Shown here: piece by piece, positions 26,337 to 34,820 of the stretch
Position numbering within the stretch: position 1 is the stretch's first letter
Layout: every line of letters begins with the position of its first letter
Assembly (NCBI GenBank): GCA_038232055.1
Contig: JBBSIN010000002.1
Span: forward strand, 15,153-79,152
Origin: JBBSIN01 sp038232055
GTDB lineage: Bacteria; Actinomycetota; Actinomycetes; JADGOV01
Length of the DNA stretch: 64,000 nt
Direction: 5' to 3'
Made by a program: the position numbers and the translations under genes
The notes under the pieces: generated by a model
Seen by the model: the letters and a program-made list of their open reading frames with translations, nothing else
Told to the model about the DNA's origin: nothing
Database searches by the model: none

Positions 26337-27842
26337 GTGGCCCCGGCACGTACGGCGAACGCCACCGTCTCTGACCGCCGTTCCGACGACACCCTCGTGC
26401 ACCTCGACGCGCTCATCCAGCGCGGACGAGACCGCGGCGAGCTCGCCGTCACCGAGTTGCGGCACGCCTTCGACTCCGCCGGCATACCGGCCGCCCGCGG
26501 CAAGAAGATTCTTCGCGAGCTGAGCGACGCGGGGGTCTCCCTCGTCGTCGACGGCGGGCGACCCGGGCGCCGTACCAAGGGCAGCGCCGCGCCGGCCAAG
26601 TCTGCTGCTGCGGCCGGCTCATCTCTACCCGCGGCCGAGTCGGCCGCCAAGCCGGCCAAGACCAAGCCGGCGCGCAAGTCGACCCGCAAGCCGGCTGCCG
26701 CCGCGTCACCCCCGGTCTCGACCGGTGAAGTGGCCGAGCGCCCTGACGGCACGGTGGACAACCCGGCGGCCGGCACGGCGGTGGGTGCGACGCCCGGCAC
26801 CGACGGCACTGCCGACGAGGCGCCGCGGGCGCTCTCGGTCGTTCCGGACTCGGAGCCGGAGCCGGAGGACCTCGAGGACGAGGCGGCTGCGGAGGAGAGC
26901 ACCGAGGAGGCCAGCGGCGTCTCGGCCGACCTGGTGCGGGTCTACCTCCGGGAGATCGGCAAGGTCGCCCTGCTCAACGCTGAGCAGGAGGTGGAGCTCT
27001 CCAAGCGCATCGAGGCCGGGCTCTTCGCCGCGGACAAGCTGCGCACGGACGACGCTCCCGGCGAGAACGGCGGCCGGGCGCCGTCGCGTCACGAGTTGGA
27101 GTGGATTCGTCGCGACGGCGAGCGGGCCAAGGACCACCTGCTGGAAGCTAACCTGCGCCTCGTCGTCTCGGTCGCCAAGCGTTACACCGGGCGCGGGATG
27201 GCCTTCCTCGATCTCATCCAGGAGGGCAACCTCGGCCTGGTGCGCGCGGTCGAGAAGTTCGACTACACCAAGGGCTACAAGTTCTCGACGTATGCCACCT
27301 GGTGGATCCGCCAGGCGATCACCAGGGCGATGGCCGACCAGTCACGCACGATCCGCATCCCGGTGCACATGGTGGAGATCATCAACCGGGTCACCAGGGC
27401 GCAGCGCCAGATGCTCGCCGACCTCGGCCGCGAGCCGACTCCGGACGAGCTCTCCACGCAGGTCGAGATGACCCCCGAGAAGGTGGTCGAGATCCTGCGC
27501 TACGCCCGCGACCCGGTGAGCCTGGACCAGGCCGTCGGTGACGAGGGTGACTCGCTGCTCGGGGACTTCATCGAGGACGCCGACGCGCCGATCGCGGTCG
27601 ACGTCGTGAACTTCGGCCTCCTCCAGGACCAGATCGAGGACGTGCTCGCGACACTTCCCGAGCGCGAGGCCATGGTCGTCCGGCTGCGCTTCGGCTTGAG
27701 CGACGGGCAGCCCCGCACGCTCGACGAGATCGGCCGTGAGCTGGGCCTGACTCGAGAGCGGATCCGCCAGATCGAGGCGAAGACGATGTCGAAGCTGCGG
27801 CACCCGTCGCGGTCGCGCGTGCTCCGCGACTACGTGGAATAG
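26337..27842 (+). CDS. Principal RNA polymerase sigma factor (RpoD/HrdB type)
   Basis: The protein is 501 aa. GTG 26337 has GAGGA 5 nt upstream. ATG 26304 and GTG 26325 are in frame but lack a site. Region 1.1-like residues 20-65 are followed by an Ala/Lys/Pro-rich linker and an acidic stretch. Region 1.2 is VRVYLREIGKVALLNAEQE. Region 2 has LVVSVAKRYTGRGMAFLDLIQEG and YKFSTYATWWIRQAI. Regions 3 and 4 follow, ending RERIRQIEAKTMSKLRHPSR. This is the housekeeping sigma factor. It starts about 245 nt after the psu operon. Confidence 0.95.
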   Translation: MAPARTANATVSDRRSDDTLVHLDALIQRGRDRGELAVTELRHAFDSAGIPAARGKKILRELSDAGVSLVVDGGRPGRRTKGSAAPAKSAAAAGSSLPAAESAAKPAKTKPARKSTRKPAAAASPPVSTGEVAERPDGTVDNPAAGTAVGATPGTDGTADEAPRALSVVPDSEPEPEDLEDEAAAEESTEEASGVSADLVRVYLREIGKVALLNAEQEVELSKRIEAGLFAADKLRTDDAPGENGGRAPSRHELEWIRRDGERAKDHLLEANLRLVVSVAKRYTGRGMAFLDLIQEGNLGLVRAVEKFDYTKGYKFSTYATWWIRQAITRAMADQSRTIRIPVHMVEIINRVTRAQRQMLADLGREPTPDELSTQVEMTPEKVVEILRYARDPVSLDQAVGDEGDSLLGDFIEDADAPIAVDVVNFGLLQDQIEDVLATLPEREAMVVRLRFGLSDGQPRTLDEIGRELGLTRERIRQIEAKTMSKLRHPSRSRVLRDYVE

Positions 27843-27844
27843 GC

Positions 27845-28111
27845 GTGATCCGCCGACGCGTCCTGGTCAACGGCGACGTACAGGGTGTCTTCTTTCGCGA
27901 CACCTGCCGCCGCGAGGCGACGGCGGCCGGGGTGCGCGGCTGGGTGGGTAACCGTGGTGACGGTGGCGTCGAGGCGGTCTTCGAGGGCGAGCCGGATGCG
28001 GTGGAGCGCTTGGTGGAGTGGTGCCGGCAGGGTCCGGACCACGCATCCGTCACGTCGGTCGACGTCTCCGACGAACCGCCGGAGAGCCTCGGCGAATTCT
28101 CGGTGCGCTGA
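27845..28111 (+). CDS. acyP: Acylphosphatase
   Basis: The 88-aa protein is the normal size for this small alpha-beta enzyme that hydrolyses acyl phosphates. The catalytic Arg is in VQGVFFRDT and the Asn in GWVGNRGDGGVEAVFEG. The GTG start lies two bases after the sigma-factor stop, so it is probably read through from that gene. Confidence 0.93.
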   Translation: MIRRRVLVNGDVQGVFFRDTCRREATAAGVRGWVGNRGDGGVEAVFEGEPDAVERLVEWCRQGPDHASVTSVDVSDEPPESLGEFSVR

Positions 28112-28128
28112 CGCCGTACCGTCTCGTC

Positions 28129-28914
28129 GTGCCCGACGCCTTCTTCCGGCAGCTCGACGCCGACCGGTTCGAGGCAACCGAGCACACCGCCGGCCCATGG
28201 GATCCGCGACACCAGCACGCCGGGCCCCCTTCGGCGCTGCTGGCCCGCGCGATCGAGGCGCTGGCGCCTCGCGAAGCCGTCCTCGTCGCGCGCATCGCGC
28301 TGGACATCCTCGGCCCGCTGCCGCTGGGTGAGGTCACCGTCGACGCCACAATGCTTCGCCCTGGTCGCAGCGTCGAGCTCGTCGAGGCGCAGCTGTCGGC
28401 CGGTGGACGGGCCGTGCTGCGGGCCACCGGGTGGCGGATGCTGGCAAGCCCGTCCGACCTCCCTGCCACGGCGGCGGGCGCCGAGCCGGCCGGCAAGCTT
28501 CCCGCGCCCGATGACTCCCCGGCCGGCATAGGCCCCGGGTGGGACTCCGGTTACCTCTCGGCGATCGAGTGGCGTTTCGTCGCCGGGCACTTCCTCGAGC
28601 GCGGGCCGGCCACGGCGTGGACGCGCATGCGGATTCCGCTCGTGGACGGCGAGGACCCGACGCCCCTGCAACGTGCGCTCGTCGTCGTCGACTCCGGCAG
28701 CGGCGTCAGCAACGTTCTCGACATCGGCTCCTGGCTCTTCGTCAACCCGGACCTCACCTACCACGTCGCCAGGCCGGCTCGGGGCGAGTGGCTCTGCCTC
28801 GACTCGGTCTCCGGGATCCAGGGCGGCGGGATCGGCCTGACCCGCACGACGCTCCGCGACCTCGACGGAATCGTGGGGGTCGGTGCGCAGTCGCTGTTCG
28901 TGGCGCCGCGCTAG
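28129..28914 (+). CDS. TesB-like acyl-CoA thioesterase (double hotdog)
   Basis: The 261-aa protein has the N-terminal hotdog AGPWDPRHQHAGPPSALLARAIE...LGPLPLGEVTVDATMLRPGRSVELVEA. The C-terminal hotdog carries ALVVVDSGSGVSN...FVNPDLTYHVARPARGEWLCLDS and GIGLTRTTLRD. Members hydrolyse fatty acyl-CoA, but the substrate length is not readable. The start is GTG 28129, 17 nt after acylphosphatase. It is the last plus-strand gene before a minus-strand cassette. Confidence 0.85.
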   Translation: MPDAFFRQLDADRFEATEHTAGPWDPRHQHAGPPSALLARAIEALAPREAVLVARIALDILGPLPLGEVTVDATMLRPGRSVELVEAQLSAGGRAVLRATGWRMLASPSDLPATAAGAEPAGKLPAPDDSPAGIGPGWDSGYLSAIEWRFVAGHFLERGPATAWTRMRIPLVDGEDPTPLQRALVVVDSGSGVSNVLDIGSWLFVNPDLTYHVARPARGEWLCLDSVSGIQGGGIGLTRTTLRDLDGIVGVGAQSLFVAPR

Positions 28915-28925
28915 CGACGGAAGAC

Positions 28926-29144
28926 CTACGCGCTCTTGCGACGGTTGGGTCCGCCGCGCCCGCGGAACTCGACACCTGCCTCTATCAGCAGACGGCGTAT
29001 CCGACCGATGCTGTAACCAGTCGCATCGCAGATCTGGCGGATGCTCCTACCCGACTGGTACTGCCGCAGCAGGTCGGCACGCAGGCAATCTCGTTCGTCG
29101 CCGGAGATTCGCTGGCCGCGACGCAGTTCTGGAACCTTCGCCAT
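28926..29144 (-). CDS. Small helix-turn-helix protein
   Basis: The 72-aa protein consists mostly of one HTH: LLRQYQSGRSIRQICDATGYSIGRIRRLLIEAGVEFRGRGG. It resembles the abundant small actinobacterial HTH proteins of unknown role. Basic ends suggest DNA binding. It starts 12 nt after the MT-A70 methyltransferase stop, so both are probably cotranscribed. Confidence 0.8.
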   Translation of the reverse strand: MAKVPELRRGQRISGDERDCLRADLLRQYQSGRSIRQICDATGYSIGRIRRLLIEAGVEFRGRGGPNRRKSA

Positions 29145-29156
29145 GTTGACGTCCTC

Positions 29157-29846
29157 TCAGCGGTACGCCGGATACTGGCGGCCCCGAGGTTTTACCGTTC
29201 GGTCGGCCTCGCTACCCCAGACCGACCAGCCGTCCCTGGGGTAGCGGGCGAACAGTTCGAGGTAGGGCCCGGGACTACACGACTCGATGATCTCGTACAC
29301 CTCGTCGGGCTTTCGCGAGTGCTCACGCTTCCGCGTTTCGATCATGTTCACCTGTCGCCGCCCGGGCGGCAGGGTGCGCATCGACCCGCGTACGCCGAAC
29401 AGAACCAGTTCGGTGACGTTGCGGAAGTAGAAACCGACCCCACGCCCGTCCGGGCCGCCGTCCTTGCGGCGCTTCGCCCAAACGAGATTCGAGACATAGC
29501 GGAACCCCCACGATTGGAGCACCTGCAAACCTTCGGGCAGCAGAGCGTTGGGCACCCACAGGTAGAGGTGTGCCTGCTCGGCTGCCACATCGGCCACGGG
29601 CAGCCGGCAGATATCGGCCACGGTCAAGGTGTCGTAGCGGTCCAACCGCCGATGCTCCGGGGCCACCTTGCCGGTTCGGTTGGTGAATCGCCACGGCGGG
29701 TCAGCGAGGACGGTCCGCCACCCGCCCTCGCTGACGGGCAACGAGGGCAGCTCCGGCGTTGAGACGTCGGCTCGGAGGGGCGGCGCCAGTACCATCCGGC
29801 CACGCGGGCGGGGCGGTACGAGATCGGGTAGTGGCAGGGCCGTCAC
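29157..29846 (-). CDS. MT-A70-family adenine methyltransferase
   Basis: The 229-aa protein carries the catalytic DPPW in TVLADPPWRFTNR, the downstream LYLWVPNALLPEGLQVLQSWGFRYVSNLVWAK, and the C-terminal REHSRKPDEVYEIIE followed by YLELFARYPRDGW. In bacteria such proteins are usually phage- or element-borne DNA N6-adenine methyltransferases. No restriction gene is adjacent, so it is an orphan. It sits with a small HTH gene between two housekeeping blocks, which suggests acquisition. Confidence 0.88.
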   Translation of the reverse strand: MTALPLPDLVPPRPRGRMVLAPPLRADVSTPELPSLPVSEGGWRTVLADPPWRFTNRTGKVAPEHRRLDRYDTLTVADICRLPVADVAAEQAHLYLWVPNALLPEGLQVLQSWGFRYVSNLVWAKRRKDGGPDGRGVGFYFRNVTELVLFGVRGSMRTLPPGRRQVNMIETRKREHSRKPDEVYEIIESCSPGPYLELFARYPRDGWSVWGSEADRTVKPRGRQYPAYR

Positions 29847-29915
29847 CGGTCGAGCTCCCTCTCGGGTCAGCGGATCTTGCTAGAGAACCTACCGGTTAGG
29901 ATCGCCGGGCACCGA

Positions 29916-30503
29916 TCAACGCGCCTTCGCCTTCGCCTCGCGCTTGCGTGCGGCCTTGTAGTCCCGCACCTTCTGCAGCGAGTCCGCGTCGACGACGTCG
30001 GCCACCGAGGAGTGCGTGCCTTCCTCGGCGTACGGCGCGGCCGCCTCCCGCCAGCCCTCGGGCCGGACCGCGAGCTGCTTGCCGAGTAACGCAAGGAAGA
30101 TCTTCGCCTTCTGCTGGCCGAAGCCGGGCAGGGCGGTCAGCCGCCGGAGCAGGTCGGCACCGTCGGCGGCGTCACGCCAGACCGCCTCGGCATCGCCGTC
30201 GTAGTCCGCCACGAGCTGGCGGCACAGCGCCAGCACCCGTCCACCCATCGAGCCGGGGAAGCGGTGCACCGCCGGTGGACCGGCCATGACCGCCGTGAAC
30301 GCCTCCGGGTCGCGGCCGGCGATGTCATGGGCGTCGAGGTCGCGCCCAAGCCGCTCGGCAATGACCGCCGGCCCACGGAACGCCTTCTCCATGGTCACCT
30401 GCTGGTCGAGCAGCATGCCGATGAGCAGCGCGAGCGGATCCCGGGACAGGAGCGCGTCGGGCTCGGGCTCGCCGGTCAGGTGCAGATCCGGGGACTGCGT
30501 CAT
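29916..30503 (-). CDS. HhH-GPD family DNA glycosylase-like protein (TIGR03252 type)
   Basis: The 195-aa protein has the family opening LLIGMLLDQQVTMEKAF, a helix-hairpin-helix-GPD segment LRRLTALPGFGQQKAKIFLALLGK, and a basic C-terminus. It is probably a base-excision repair glycosylase, but this actinobacterial subfamily has no assigned lesion. The Asp expected at the GPD position is not obvious after KQLAVRP. A 16-nt direct repeat lies directly at and upstream of its start. Confidence 0.85.
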   Translation of the reverse strand: MTQSPDLHLTGEPEPDALLSRDPLALLIGMLLDQQVTMEKAFRGPAVIAERLGRDLDAHDIAGRDPEAFTAVMAGPPAVHRFPGSMGGRVLALCRQLVADYDGDAEAVWRDAADGADLLRRLTALPGFGQQKAKIFLALLGKQLAVRPEGWREAAAPYAEEGTHSSVADVVDADSLQKVRDYKAARKREAKAKAR

Positions 30504-30540
30504 CCCCAGAGCATTCCAGTTCGTCCCCAGAGCATTCCAG
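30504..30540. repeat. 16-nt direct repeat, 21-nt period
   Basis: CCCCAGAGCATTCCAG occurs at 30504-30519 and 30525-30540, immediately upstream of the HhH-GPD start codon. Two helical turns of spacing would suit an operator, or it may be a chance duplication. Confidence 0.6.
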
Positions 30541-30553
30541 GCCTGGGAACTGG

Positions 30554-30583
30554 CCGCCCGCCGCCGGCGACAGCGGCGGGCGG
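30554..30583 (-). terminator. Hairpin after the TrmH gene
   Basis: A perfect 11-bp stem (CCGCCCGCCGC and its complement, 8-nt loop) starts one base beyond the TrmH stop. There is no U-tract, as in many actinobacterial terminators. Confidence 0.6.
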
Positions 30584-30584
30584 A

Positions 30585-31409
30585 TCACGGCCGTGCGGGG
30601 TCAGCCGAGCCGGCGGGCCGGTGGCCGACCACGTAGCAGGCGACTGCCGCGGCGGCCGCGACGTTGAGCGAGTCGACCCCGGCAGCCATCGGGATGCGCA
30701 CCCGGTCGTCGGCGAGCTCCAGCGCCGCGTTGGTCAGGCCAGACCCCTCCGCGCCCAGGAGGATGGCCAGCCTGGGCGCCAGTTCGACGTCCAGTGCCTC
30801 AAGGGGCGTCGCGGACGGGTCCGGCGTGAGCGCCAGCAGCCGGTACCCGTGCGCCCGGGCCAGTTCGAGGGCCCCGGGCCACGGATCGAGCCGGGCATGC
30901 GGTACGGCGAAGACGGCGCCCATCGACACCCGGACCGACCTGCGGTACAGCGGATCGGCGCACCGCGGGCTGAGCAGCACCGCGTCGATGCCGAGCGCCG
31001 CCGCGCAGCGAAAGACCGCACCGACGTTGGTCGAGTTGTTCATGCCCTCCAGCACGACCACCCGAGCGCTCGACGCGAGAACCGACGCCGCATCGGGCAG
31101 CGGGCGGCGCCCCATGGCCGCCAACACGCCCCGGTGCACGTCGAAACCGGTGATCGCCGCAAGCACCTCGGGCGTCGCGACGTAGACCGGTGCGCTCCCG
31201 GCGAGAGAGGAGAGCCGGTCGGCGTACCGCTCCTGCAGCAGCAGGGAACGCACGGGATAGCCGGACTCGACGGCCCGGCGTACGACAAGTTCCCCCTCGG
31301 CGATGAACAGCCCGTGCCGGGGCTCGACCCGGCGGCGCAGCGCCACGTCGGTGAGCCGGACGTAGTCGGCGACCAGTGGATCGTCGGCGGCCTGGATCAC
31401 CGTGGGCAC
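30585..31409 (-). CDS. TrmH/SpoU-family RNA 2'-O-methyltransferase
   Basis: The 274-aa protein has an N-terminal substrate-binding domain (YVRLTDVALRRRVEPRHGLFIAEGE...) and a SPOUT domain with VVLEGMNNSTNVGAVFRCAAALG, ILLGAEGSGLTNAAL and RIPMAAGVDSLNVAAAAAV. All three SpoU motifs are intact. The likely target is rRNA or tRNA ribose, with the site unknown. The start is taken as GTG 31409. GTG 31400 is also in frame. Divergent from the second sigma gene. Confidence 0.9.
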   Translation of the reverse strand: MPTVIQAADDPLVADYVRLTDVALRRRVEPRHGLFIAEGELVVRRAVESGYPVRSLLLQERYADRLSSLAGSAPVYVATPEVLAAITGFDVHRGVLAAMGRRPLPDAASVLASSARVVVLEGMNNSTNVGAVFRCAAALGIDAVLLSPRCADPLYRRSVRVSMGAVFAVPHARLDPWPGALELARAHGYRLLALTPDPSATPLEALDVELAPRLAILLGAEGSGLTNAALELADDRVRIPMAAGVDSLNVAAAAAVACYVVGHRPAGSADPARP

Positions 31410-31506
31410 GGCCCATTCTGCGTCGTCGGCCGCGGAATCGCCGCCGCGTGCCGCGTGTTTCCGTAAGGACATGGATCTGACAACGACCTCGAAGGACCAC
31501 CGCGCC

Positions 31507-32559
31507 ATGACCGCCATGAGTCTCGCTTCGGGCCCCGACGCGCCCGAGCAGCCGAACGGCGGCGCTGCGCCGGGCGACGAACCCCGGGCGCTCGCCGCTT
31601 CGCGTTCGCCCGTCCCCCACCCGCCCGCCGACGTCGATGACGAGCCGTCGCTCGACGAGGAGGCGGTAGGCACTGACCTCGTCCGCCAGTACCTCACCGA
31701 GATCGGCAAGGTTCGGCTGCTGACCGCGGAGCAGGAGGTCGACCTCGCCAAGCGGGTCGAGGCCGGCCTCTACGCCACCGAGAAGCTGCGCACCTCGGCG
31801 ACCGATCAGACGTCGCGACGGCTCCTCGAGTCCGTGGCCATCGACGGCGACCGAGCCAAGCGGCACCTGCTCGAGGCGAACCTGCGGCTGGTGGTCTCAC
31901 TCGCCAAGCGCTACCAGAGCAAGGGCCTGCCACTGCTCGACCTCGTGCAGGAGGGCAACATCGGGCTGGTCCGAGCGGTCGAGAAGTTCGACTTCGCCAA
32001 GGGCTACAAGTTCTCCACGTACGCCACGTGGTGGATCCGCCAGGCCCTGCAGCGGGCGATCGCCGACCAGGGCCGCACCATCCGGGTGCCGGTCCACATG
32101 GCGGAGCAGATCAACCGGGCGCTGCGTGGAAAGCGCGACCTGGCACAGGAGCTCGGCCGCGATCCGTCGTACGAGGAGCTCGCCGACTTGCTCGGCGTCA
32201 CCCCCGAGCGCGTGGAGCAGATCCTCGGCTACGGGCGAGACCCGGTGAGCCTCGACGCTCCGGTCGGCAACGACGGTGACTCGGTCTTCGGTGACTTCAT
32301 CGAGGACGCCGACGCGCCGCGCGCCTCCGAGGCGATCGACTTCGCGCTGCTGCAGGGCAGGCTGCGGGCGGTGCTCGCGACGCTGCCCGAACGGTCCGCT
32401 TCCGTCGTCCGGCTGCGGTTCGGGCTCGACGACGGACGTCCGCGGACCCTCGACCAGGTAGGCCGCGCGCTGGGGCTCACCCGTGAGCGGATTCGACAGA
32501 TTGAGCGCGAGACGCTGGTCGAACTGCGCCGGCCCGAGCTTCGGGCCTACCTCAACTAG
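31507..32559 (+). CDS. Second RpoD-like sigma factor (group 1/2, SigB/HrdD type)
   Basis: The protein is 350 aa. ATG 31507 has GAAGGA 10 nt upstream. ATG 31471 is possible but its site is only 1 nt away. It lacks the long basic linker of the sigma factor at 26 kb. Region 1.2 (LVRQYLTEIGKVRLLTAEQEVDLAKRVEAGLY), region 2 (LVVSLAKRYQSKGLPLLDLVQEG; YKFSTYATWWIRQAL) and region 4 (LGLTRERIRQIERETLVELR) are complete. Non-essential group 2 role is likely. Confidence 0.92.
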   Translation: MTAMSLASGPDAPEQPNGGAAPGDEPRALAASRSPVPHPPADVDDEPSLDEEAVGTDLVRQYLTEIGKVRLLTAEQEVDLAKRVEAGLYATEKLRTSATDQTSRRLLESVAIDGDRAKRHLLEANLRLVVSLAKRYQSKGLPLLDLVQEGNIGLVRAVEKFDFAKGYKFSTYATWWIRQALQRAIADQGRTIRVPVHMAEQINRALRGKRDLAQELGRDPSYEELADLLGVTPERVEQILGYGRDPVSLDAPVGNDGDSVFGDFIEDADAPRASEAIDFALLQGRLRAVLATLPERSASVVRLRFGLDDGRPRTLDQVGRALGLTRERIRQIERETLVELRRPELRAYLN

Positions 32560-32580
32560 ACCCGACCGCCGGTCCGACAT

Positions 32581-32603
32581 GAGCTCGGCTACCAGCCGAG
32601 CTC
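32581..32603. terminator. Bidirectional terminator overlapping the metallopeptidase stop
   Basis: GAGCTCGGCT - ACC - AGCCGAGCTC is a perfect 10-bp hairpin between the convergent sigma factor and metallopeptidase genes. The minus-strand stop codon (32589-32591) is inside the stem. Confidence 0.65.
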
Positions 32604-32921
32604 GTGCAACCGGTCGTCGTCGATGCCGAAGTGGTGAGCGACCTCGTGCACGACGGTGATGCGGACCTCGTCGACCAGCTCCGCCTCGTCGCGCGACACT
32701 GCGCACAGTGGGCTCCGGTAGACCGTGATCCGGTCCGGCAGTACGCCGGCGTACGACGCTCCCCGCTCGGTCAGCGGCACCCCCTCGTAGAGGCCGAGCA
32801 GGCCGGGCTCCGGGGCGTCGTCCTCGACCAGGACGGCGACGTTGCTCACGAGCCTGCCGAGCTCCGGCGGCAGCCCGTCCAGGGCCTCGACGACGAGCTG
32901 CTCGAACCGCTCGCGCGACAC
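32589..32921 (-). CDS. Zincin-like metallopeptidase-family protein
   Basis: The 110-aa protein has the zinc-binding VHEVAHHFGI (HExxH) near the C-terminus, preceded by VEDDAPEPGLLGLYEGVPLTERG, the usual conserved segment of this small actinobacterial family. The physiological substrate is unknown. The GTG start follows the msrA stop by about 10 nt, so it is probably cotranscribed with msrA. Confidence 0.85.
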   Translation of the reverse strand: MSRERFEQLVVEALDGLPPELGRLVSNVAVLVEDDAPEPGLLGLYEGVPLTERGASYAGVLPDRITVYRSPLCAVSRDEAELVDEVRITVVHEVAHHFGIDDDRLHELGW

Positions 32922-32931
32922 GTCGATCAGG

Positions 32932-33594
32932 TCAAGGCCCCTCGGCGGTCGCGACGCCGACCGGGCAGGAAAGACCGGTGTCGCCCAGCCCGCAGTATCC
33001 GCCGGGCACCTTCGCGAGATAGGCCTGGTGATAGTCCTCCGCGAAGTAGAACGGCCCTGCGGGGGCGAGCTCCGTGGTGATCGCACCGTAGCCGGCGGCC
33101 TCCAGGACCGGCTGGAACGACGCCCGGGTCTCCTCCGCGACGCGCCGCTGCTCCTCGCTCGTGTAGTAGATCGCCGATCGGTACTGGGTGCCGACGTCGT
33201 TGCCCTGACGCATGCCCTCGGTCGGGTTGTGCGCCTCCCAGAACGCCTTCACGAGCTCCCGGTAGGAGACCTGCGCTGGGTCGAACACCACCTGCACCGC
33301 CTCGGTGTGCCCGGTGCGCCCGGAACACACCTCCTCGTACGTCGGGTTCGGTGTGAAACCGCCCGCGTAGCCCACGGCCGTGCTGAACACCCCCGGGATC
33401 TGCCAGAACCGGCGCTCGGCGCCCCAAAAACAGCCGAGGCCGAAGACGGCGACCTCGAGGCCTTCCGGGTACGGCGGCAGCAGCGGAGTGCCGAGCACGG
33501 CGTGCCGGTCGGAGACCCGGAACGGACGATCAGCGCGGCCCGGGAGCGCGTCCTCGGGCGCCGTCATTGTCGTCTTGTGCCGGCCGAACAGCAT
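32932..33594 (-). CDS. msrA: Peptide methionine-(S)-sulfoxide reductase
   Basis: The 220-aa protein repairs oxidised methionine. The catalytic GLGCFWGAER is followed by GVFSTAVGYAGG, the EEVCSGRTGHTEAV loop, EAHNPTEGMRQGNDVGTQYRS, and a C-terminal GYCGLGDTGLSC with candidate resolving Cys residues. The start ATG 33594 has GAAGGGA 6 nt upstream. An ATG five codons earlier is also in frame. Confidence 0.95.
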   Translation of the reverse strand: MLFGRHKTTMTAPEDALPGRADRPFRVSDRHAVLGTPLLPPYPEGLEVAVFGLGCFWGAERRFWQIPGVFSTAVGYAGGFTPNPTYEEVCSGRTGHTEAVQVVFDPAQVSYRELVKAFWEAHNPTEGMRQGNDVGTQYRSAIYYTSEEQRRVAEETRASFQPVLEAAGYGAITTELAPAGPFYFAEDYHQAYLAKVPGGYCGLGDTGLSCPVGVATAEGP

Positions 33595-33653
33595 GCGTCG
33601 TCCCTTCATTGCGGTACCTCTGGCAACCGCGGTCGCTCGGCCGGGATTCCCGG

Positions 33654-34700
33654 TCACCGACGTCGAGGCCCCCTGGAGCGCAGCTCGCGCCGGCGCATTC
33701 CGACCGGATTGATGCCGGCATCGAGCGCACGCTCGATGAGCCGGGCCAGTCGGTACGAAGGGTCGACCGCCAGCGCGCGCTCGACCGCGATGCGGGCCAG
33801 CGCGCCGTGCCCGGTGCGCCACGCGGTGTTGGCCAACAACGTGGCGGGCGCCACGTCGTAGCCCGGTGGCGCCCGCCGCGTCAGCTCCGTCCACAGCGAG
33901 ATCGCGGCCTCGCCGCGGACGCCCTCGACCCACTCGGCAGCCTGGTCACGGGTCGGCAGGTCGAGGACCGCGAGCAGCAAGCTCGCCGCTACGTCATCAC
34001 CGAGCGGGACGTACGCCCCCTCCAGCCGGTCCCGCAGCACCGCGGTCAGCTGCGAGCGCCATGCCGCCCGCTGTCGAGTCAACGCGCCCCGGTTGGCGAG
34101 CTGGCCGGCGAGCTCGCTCACCCTTCGCTCGACCGCCTGCTCCATCGCCAGCAGTCGCACGCCGCTGTCCGGCCGGATCGTCTCGGCCAGCGCCTCTCGG
34201 CTGGGCAGCGCCGCCATGCCCGCGTGTACCAGCTGTGCAGCGACTCGGGATGGCCCGCCGGTCTCGGTCGCCGGCACGACCGGCGTGCCCTCGGTCGGGC
34301 AGCAGCGCTCGCTGCCGCACAGATAGGACCACCAGCGACCGGCCGAGACCCGCAGTGCCTCGCGCACTCGCACGCCGCGATCTTCCAGAGCCGGTCGCAG
34401 CAGCGGCCACATCCCGGTCTCGTCGTCGGCATAGATCACGACAACCGCCTCCGCGGCGCCGTCGCGCGCGATGTGCTCGGCCATGGCGGCCAGCGCGTCG
34501 GCCGCGACGTCGCCGGATGGCAGGTCGCCGCGCAAGATGAGACCGACCCGCCGCCGGGCACCACGCAGCGAGAGGACGACGACGCTCTCGACCGGCTGGA
34601 ACCCGAGCAGGTAGGGAACGGCGGCGACGATCTCTGCCGGCTCGCGCAGCTTGAGCACGGGCGGAGCCACGGTGACGGTCGACGGGGCGGCATCGCTCAT
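33654..34700 (-). CDS. DUF4192 domain-containing protein
   Basis: The 348-aa protein has the actinobacterial DUF4192 pattern: VLKLREPAEIVAAVPYLLGFQPVESVVVLSLRG near the N-terminus, a WWSYLCGSERCCPTEGTPV box with the Cys pair, and a helical C-terminus with LLANTAWRTGHGALARIAVERAL. The family is common in actinomycetes and its function is unknown. The start is ATG 34700 (MSDAAPS). Confidence 0.88.
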   Translation of the reverse strand: MSDAAPSTVTVAPPVLKLREPAEIVAAVPYLLGFQPVESVVVLSLRGARRRVGLILRGDLPSGDVAADALAAMAEHIARDGAAEAVVVIYADDETGMWPLLRPALEDRGVRVREALRVSAGRWWSYLCGSERCCPTEGTPVVPATETGGPSRVAAQLVHAGMAALPSREALAETIRPDSGVRLLAMEQAVERRVSELAGQLANRGALTRQRAAWRSQLTAVLRDRLEGAYVPLGDDVAASLLLAVLDLPTRDQAAEWVEGVRGEAAISLWTELTRRAPPGYDVAPATLLANTAWRTGHGALARIAVERALAVDPSYRLARLIERALDAGINPVGMRRRELRSRGPRRR

Positions 34701-34820
34701 GTCGAGAGCCTCTTCGCCTGAGGAGCCGGCGGAAAGCGGTGTCGCCGCAGCTGTGGATAACCCATCGACCTCGCGACGAGTGGTTGTGGACGAGCCGTCG
34801 CGGTGGGGTACGACGGGCAC

